Below, piece by piece: positions 60,144-64,000 of a DNA stretch of 64,000 nt (its first letter is position 1; each line of letters opens with the position of its first letter). Source of the stretch: Actinomadura meyerae (GTDB taxonomy: Bacteria > Actinomycetota > Actinomycetes > Streptosporangiales > Streptosporangiaceae); the NCBI RefSeq assembly GCF_900188445.1, contig NZ_FZOR01000008.1:1-64000 (forward strand), given 5' to 3'. Under the pieces are notes generated by a model. It saw only the letters and a list, made by a program, of their open reading frames with translations. It ran no database searches and was not told the DNA's origin. The position numbers and the translations under genes were made by a program.

Positions 60144-61279
60144 CGGCCGGACGCTCCGTTCCCGTAGGGCAGCCGGGCCCGGACGACGAAGCCGCCGTCC
60201 GGGCCGGGACCGGCGGTCAGCTCGCCGCCGAGGGCGCGGGCCCGCTCCCGCATGCCGTCCAGCCCGCTGCCCGGCGCGCCGCCCGGCGCCGCCGCGCGGC
60301 CGGGGCCGTCGTCGGCGACCTCGACGCGGAGCTCGCCCGCGCCGCGCTCGACGCTGACGGCGACCTCCGCGCCGGCCGCGTGCCGCGTCGCGTTGGTGAG
60401 GGACTCCTGGACGATCCGGTAGGCGGCCAGCCCGACCTCGGTGGGCGGGTCGGCGGCGCCGGAGACGCTGCTGCGCACGGTGAGCCCCGCCGCCCGCGCC
60501 GACGCGACCAGCTCGCCGATGCGGTCCAGGCCGGGCGCGGGCGCGGTCGGCGCCTCCTCGTCGGCCTGCCGCAGCACGCCGAGCGTCGCGCGCAGGTCGC
60601 GCAGCGCCTCCCCGCTGGACTGCTTGATGGCGGCGAGGGCCGCCTCGCCCTGCGCCGGGTCGCGGTGGAAGCGGTGCAGGGACGTCCCGGCCTGGACGTT
60701 GATGAGCGAGAGGTGGTGGCCGACGACGTCGTGGACCTCGCGGGCGATGCGCAGCCGCTCCTCGGTCGCGGCCTGCCGCCCGGCCTCCCGCAGGAACTCC
60801 GCGCGGCTGTGCCGGACCCAGCCGAGCGCGACCATCGCCACCACCCATCCCGTCAGCATGAACACGGCGATGCCGTTGACGTCGTCGTTGCCGAGCAGCG
60901 TCCCGGTGCCGGTGGCGATCACGGTGATCGCGGCCAGCGCCACGGCCGCCTCGATCCGCCCCTCCGCCGCGACCACGTACAGCGCCACGATCACCGCGAT
61001 CATCAGGCCGCCGTCGTGGACGCTGGTGACGTAGTACACGCCGGTCGCGACGAGGACGAAGGCGGCGACGGCCACCGGGAACCGCCGGGCGAGGTACAGC
61101 GACCCGCACGTGAGCAGGATCAGCGCCCAGCCGGCCGCCGTGCGCGCCCACGGCTCCCGCCAGGCGTCGCCGATGACCGAGTTCAGGCTGCTGACCGAGA
61201 CCACCGCCAGCACGCCGCCGGCGAGGGCGGCGTCGCGGAGCCGGCCGCTCGGCCCGCGGGGACTGCGCAGACCACCCAT
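60140..61279 (-). CDS. NarL-family sensor histidine kinase
   Basis: A 379-residue sensor kinase with about five membrane helices in residues 15-155, a HisKA_3 dimerisation/phosphoacceptor domain (H183 in RIAREVHDVVGHHLS) and a HATPase domain (VQESLTNATRHAAGA, VEVADDGPGRAAAPG, GSGLDGMRERARALGG). No large extracellular sensor loop, so it belongs to the intramembrane-sensing type often linked to envelope stress. TAGGGT six to seven bases before ATG 61279 indicates a leaderless transcript. Confidence 0.94.
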   Translation of the reverse strand: MGGLRSPRGPSGRLRDAALAGGVLAVVSVSSLNSVIGDAWREPWARTAAGWALILLTCGSLYLARRFPVAVAAFVLVATGVYYVTSVHDGGLMIAVIVALYVVAAEGRIEAAVALAAITVIATGTGTLLGNDDVNGIAVFMLTGWVVAMVALGWVRHSRAEFLREAGRQAATEERLRIAREVHDVVGHHLSLINVQAGTSLHRFHRDPAQGEAALAAIKQSSGEALRDLRATLGVLRQADEEAPTAPAPGLDRIGELVASARAAGLTVRSSVSGAADPPTEVGLAAYRIVQESLTNATRHAAGAEVAVSVERGAGELRVEVADDGPGRAAAPGGAPGSGLDGMRERARALGGELTAGPGPDGGFVVRARLPYGNGASGR

Positions 61280-61435
61280 GCGAGCACCCTAACCGGGCCG
61301 CCGCCCCGGCCCCGTCCGCCGCGCGGCCGAAGCCGACCGGACGGGCCCGCAACCGCGGGTGTAGGCCCGGGGCGCCGGGATGCGACCGGGGGATGACCCC
61401 GGTCCCGCCGCGGGACTCGGTCGCCGCCGCGGGAC

Positions 61436-61891
61436 TCAGCCGTCGTAGCCGTGCACGAAGCGGGCGAGGAGGCGGGCGAACTCGGCGCGCTCGGCGTCCG
61501 TCCAGTCGCCCATGGCCTTGGCGAAGTGCTCCTGGCGGGTCTGCCGGGTGGCCTCGACGACGCGCCGCCCGGCGTCGGTGAGCTCGAGGTGGATGCGGCG
61601 GCCGTCCTCCTGGGACGCGACGCGCCGCACGTAGCCGGACTTGACCGCCTCGGCGACGATGCGGCTGCCGCGCGAGGCGTCCACGCCCAGGCGGGCGGCG
61701 ACCAGGCCGACGCTCATCTCCTGGCCGGGGTCGTCGGGGCCCTCGTCGATCACGTCCACGACGTGCAGGACCTGCACGTCCACGGGCAGGTTGTGCTCCC
61801 GGACGGCGGCCTTCCCGAGCCGCTGCCGCGACATGCCCCGGCGCAGCCTCACCATGCTCCGCTCGACCGAGTCGAGTGCGTCCTCGCCCAT
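61436..61891 (-). CDS. MarR-family regulator
   Basis: A 151-residue MarR regulator with winged helix VGLVAARLGVDASRGSRIVAEAVKSGYVRR (key part LGVDASRGSRIVAE) and DGRRIHLELTDAGRRVVEATR wing. ATG 61891 has TAGACT eight bases upstream. Divergent from the MFS exporter, with a 65-bp symmetric sequence between them: the classic layout of a MarR repressor and its drug exporter. Confidence 0.92.
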   Translation of the reverse strand: MGEDALDSVERSMVRLRRGMSRQRLGKAAVREHNLPVDVQVLHVVDVIDEGPDDPGQEMSVGLVAARLGVDASRGSRIVAEAVKSGYVRRVASQEDGRRIHLELTDAGRRVVEATRQTRQEHFAKAMGDWTDAERAEFARLLARFVHGYDG

Positions 61892-61911
61892 GCCGCCCCA
61901 GTCTAGTTGGC

Positions 61912-61941
61912 TTGCACAGCGCAACCATGTGCTCTTAGCAT
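61912..61941 (+). promoter_or_regulatory. Promoter of the MFS exporter
   Basis: TTGCAC (61912-61917), 18-base spacer, TAGCAT (61936-61941). Both the outer left arm and part of the inner arm of the dyad overlap it, so a bound MarR dimer would block polymerase. Confidence 0.55.
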
Positions 61942-61984
61942 TCATTTGCTCAAAGCAGATGAATGTGAGGTGCACATGGTTGCG
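61920..61984. promoter_or_regulatory. Nested 65-bp dyad symmetry (MarR operator region)
   Basis: Outer arms CGCAACCATGTGC (61920-61932) and GCACATGGTTGCG (61972-61984) are exact inverted repeats of 13 bp. Inner arms CATTCATTTGCT (61939-61950) and AGCAGATGAATG (61954-61965) match at 11 of 12 positions around CAA. Both spacers between arms are six bases, so the whole block has one centre of symmetry. It contains the exporter promoter, ribosome site (GAGG) and start codon. Confidence 0.85.
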
Positions 61985-63526
61985 ACGATCGCGCCGATGG
62001 CCCGCCGGCACCGGCTGGCGGTGTTCGGCGGGCTGCTGCTCGCCGGGCTGATGTCCTCGCTGGACGCGACGGTGCTCGGCACCGCGCTGCCGGCCATCGT
62101 CGGGGACCTCGGCGGGCTCGACCGGATCGCCTGGGTGTCCACGGCCTACGTGCTGGCCACCAGCGTCACCGTCCCGCTGTCGGGCCGCCTCGGCGACCTG
62201 TTCGGCCGCCGCGCGGTCCTGCTGACCGGGCTCCTCGGCTTCCTGGCCGGGTCGGCGGCCTGCGGGGCCGCCCCCACCATGACCTGGCTGATCGCGTTCC
62301 GGGCGGTGCAGGGCGCCGCCGCCGGCTGCCTGATGAGCTCGATGTTCGCGCTCACCGGCGACCTGTTCGAGCCGCGCGAGCGCGCGAAGTACCAGGGCTA
62401 CTCGGCGGTGGTCTTCGCGGTGTCGAGCATCGCGGGGCCGCTGCTCGGCGGGTTCCTCACCGACCACGCCTCGTGGCGGTGGGTGTTCTACGTCAACCTG
62501 CCCCTCGGCCTCGCCGCAACGGCCACCACCGTGCTGTTCCTGCGGCTGCCCCGGCCCGGGGGCAGGCCGCGCGTCGACTACCCCGGCATCGTGCTGCTCG
62601 GCGCGGCCGTCACCTGCTTCACCCTGTTCACCAGCTGGGCCGGGACGCGGTACACCTGGGACTCGCCGGCCGTGCTCGCGCCGGCGGCCGGCTCGGCCGC
62701 GCTGTTCGCCGCGTGGGTGCTCGCCGAGCGGCGCGCCGCCGAGCCGATCGTCCCGCCGCGCCTGTTCCGCGACCGGTCGTTCGCCGTCGCGAGCGCCGTG
62801 GCGGCCGTCGGCGGCGCCACCGGTTTCGGGCTCGCCACGTACCTGCCGATGTTCTTCCAGGTCGTCGGGGGAGTGGACGCCACCCGCTCGGGACTGCTGC
62901 TCCTGCCGATGATGGGCGCGCTGCTGGCCGCCTCGGTCGCCGCGGGCCGCTACATCCACCGCACCGGCCGCTACCACCGGCTGCCGGCGGCGAGCATGGC
63001 GGTCAGCGGGGCGGGCATCGCGCTGCTCGCCACCATGGACACCGGGACGGGAGTGGCGACAGCCGGCTGCTACATGGCCGTCCTCGGCTTCGGTGCCGGG
63101 CTGTCGCAGCAGGTCGTGATGCTGATCGCGCAGAACGCGGCGCCGCGCCGCGACCTCGGCGCGGCGAGCTCCGGGGTGTTCGCCGCCCGGATGCTCGGCA
63201 CCGCCGCCGGGATGGCCGTCTTCGGTGCGATCGTGGCGAACCGGTTCGCCGAGGAGGTCGTCCGGCGCGCCCCGGACGGGCGGGTCCCCGCGTTCGCCGA
63301 CGCCGTCCGCCCCGAGGTCCTGGCCGCCCTCCCCGCGCCCGTGCGGGGCGCCGTCGCCGCCGCCTTCGCGGACGCGTTCTCCACCGTGTTCCTCGCCGCG
63401 CTCCCCGTCGTCGCGGTGGGGCTGGCGGCGGCGCTGGCGCTGCGGCACGTCCCGCTGGCGCCGCGCGGCCCCCGGCCCGCCGGCGATGAGGAGCCCGGTG
63501 CCGGTGAGCGGGGCGGCGAACGCTAG
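61976..63526 (+). CDS. MFS multidrug exporter (DHA2, 14 TM)
   Basis: A 516-residue drug:proton antiporter of the EmrB/QacA group. Motif A GRLGDLFGRRAVLLTG, motif C-type GPLLGGFLTDHASWRWVFYVNLPLG, and D-x-T of TM1 (MSSLDATVLGTALPAIVGDLGG, key part LDATVLGTALP). Fourteen helices predicted. ATG 61976 has GAGG five bases upstream and lies inside the right outer dyad arm; an open frame 69 bases further upstream runs through the operator and is not used. Its TAG stop shares CTAG with the stop of the converging response regulator. Confidence 0.94.
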   Translation: MVATIAPMARRHRLAVFGGLLLAGLMSSLDATVLGTALPAIVGDLGGLDRIAWVSTAYVLATSVTVPLSGRLGDLFGRRAVLLTGLLGFLAGSAACGAAPTMTWLIAFRAVQGAAAGCLMSSMFALTGDLFEPRERAKYQGYSAVVFAVSSIAGPLLGGFLTDHASWRWVFYVNLPLGLAATATTVLFLRLPRPGGRPRVDYPGIVLLGAAVTCFTLFTSWAGTRYTWDSPAVLAPAAGSAALFAAWVLAERRAAEPIVPPRLFRDRSFAVASAVAAVGGATGFGLATYLPMFFQVVGGVDATRSGLLLLPMMGALLAASVAAGRYIHRTGRYHRLPAASMAVSGAGIALLATMDTGTGVATAGCYMAVLGFGAGLSQQVVMLIAQNAAPRRDLGAASSGVFAARMLGTAAGMAVFGAIVANRFAEEVVRRAPDGRVPAFADAVRPEVLAALPAPVRGAVAAAFADAFSTVFLAALPVVAVGLAAALALRHVPLAPRGPRPAGDEEPGAGERGGER

Positions 63527-64000
63527 TCGTCGAGGGCGGCGTCGTGGACGAGGAGCGCGATCTGCACCCGGTTGTTCAGGTCGAGCTTGGTCAGCAGCCG
63601 CGACACGTACGCCTTCACCGTGGCGACGCTGAGCGACAGCTCCCGGCCGATCTCGCTGTTGGTCCGGCCCTGCCCGACGAGCGCCGCCACGGCCCGCTCG
63701 CCGTCGGTGAGCCGGGCCAGCAGCTCGCGGGCGCGGTCGCGGCGCGGGTCGCCGCCGCGCTCGGCCAGGTACGCCATCATCTTGCGCAGCACCGCCGGCG
63801 ACATCATCGGCTCGCCCGCCGCGACCTGCCGGATCGCCCGGACGATCTCCGGCGGCGGGGTGTGCTTCAGCAGGAAGCCGCTCGCGCCCGCCCGCATCGC
63901 CCGCAGGATGTGGTCGTCGGTGTCGAACGTCGTCAGGATGATGATCTCCGGCGGCTCGCGCCGGGAGCGCAGCAGCTCCGTGGCCGCGAGCCCGTCCACC
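63523..64000 (-). CDS. NarL/LuxR-type response regulator, N-terminus outside window
   Basis: The last 158 residues of a response regulator; the start lies beyond base 64000. Visible: MDGLAATELLRSR just after the phospho-Asp site (itself probably just outside), TTFDTDDHILRAMRAGASGFLLKHTPP with the receiver lysine, and a LuxR helix-turn-helix (LTDGERAVAALVGQGRTNSEIGRELSLSVATVKAYVSRLLTKL, key part GRTNSEIGRELSLSVATVKA). A partner kinase would be expected to the right of the window. Confidence 0.93.
   Translation of the reverse strand, partial: VDGLAATELLRSRREPPEIIILTTFDTDDHILRAMRAGASGFLLKHTPPPEIVRAIRQVAAGEPMMSPAVLRKMMAYLAERGGDPRRDRARELLARLTDGERAVAALVGQGRTNSEIGRELSLSVATVKAYVSRLLTKLDLNNRVQIALLVHDAALDD

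Overview
This window comes from the chromosome of a very GC-rich actinobacterium. The gene order uvrC-rapZ-yvcK-whiA-gap-pgk-tpiA-secG-rbpA, the WhiA and RbpA regulators, the XRE/DUF397 pair and the many promoters of the form TAnnnT followed after 6-8 nt by a start codon (leaderless transcripts) all point to Actinobacteria. Overall protein style suggests Streptosporangiales, perhaps an Actinomadura-like member of Thermomonosporaceae; that placement is inference. I see no rRNA, tRNA, CRISPR array, insertion sequence or prophage.

Layout. (1) 1-2.5 kb: two tandem Tat/lipoprotein-type Rieske proteins convergent with an MscS-type channel. (2) 2.6-7.5 kb: uvrC-rapZ-yvcK-whiA. (3) 7.5-8.3 kb: a gene-free block of 175-bp tandem repeats carrying covarying GC-rich hairpins. 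(4) 8.3-11.5 kb: three translationally coupled, mutually paralogous membrane proteins of unknown function. (5) 11.7-15.6 kb: gap-pgk-tpiA-secG-rbpA. (6) 15.7-22.7 kb: a binding-protein/VWA protein, an Lrp regulator with an EamA transporter, glyA with a ZTP riboswitch embedded in the end of the EamA gene, a methyltransferase, a CMD protein and an acetyltransferase.

(7) 22.8-39.3 kb: a large catabolic divergon. Leftward: CoA-transferase, CitE-type lyase, cyclase, MmgE/PrpD protein, Asp/Glu racemase-family protein, PEP mutase/isocitrate lyase-type enzyme. Rightward: a complete branched-chain-type ABC importer, a second MmgE/PrpD protein, a second racemase-family protein, a fumarate-reductase-type flavoprotein, a hydantoinase-type amidohydrolase and an IclR regulator. 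Two near-identical operator-like sequences lie symmetrically ahead of the two operons. The set reads as import, ring opening, isomerisation, dehydrogenation, CoA activation and retro-aldol cleavage of an unidentified acid or cyclic amide.

(8) 39.3-49.1 kb: metallophosphoesterase and MocR regulator, a His-rich secreted protein, an SDR, an anti-sigma-type kinase beside an XRE/DUF397 pair, two TetR regulators (one with two clear operators shared with a quinone reductase), and small enzymes. (9) 49.1-59.4 kb: an isoprenoid-flavoured region: a geranylgeranyl-type diphosphate synthase translationally coupled to a trypsin-fold protein and next to a Tat-exported protein; divergently a GDSL esterase with PKD domain, a membrane protein and a geranylgeranyl-reductase fused to a prenyl-synthase-like domain that has lost its Asp-rich motifs; then an MMPL exporter. 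(10) 59.5-64 kb: a two-component system, a MarR/MFS divergon with a 65-bp dyad symmetry, and a response regulator cut by the window edge.
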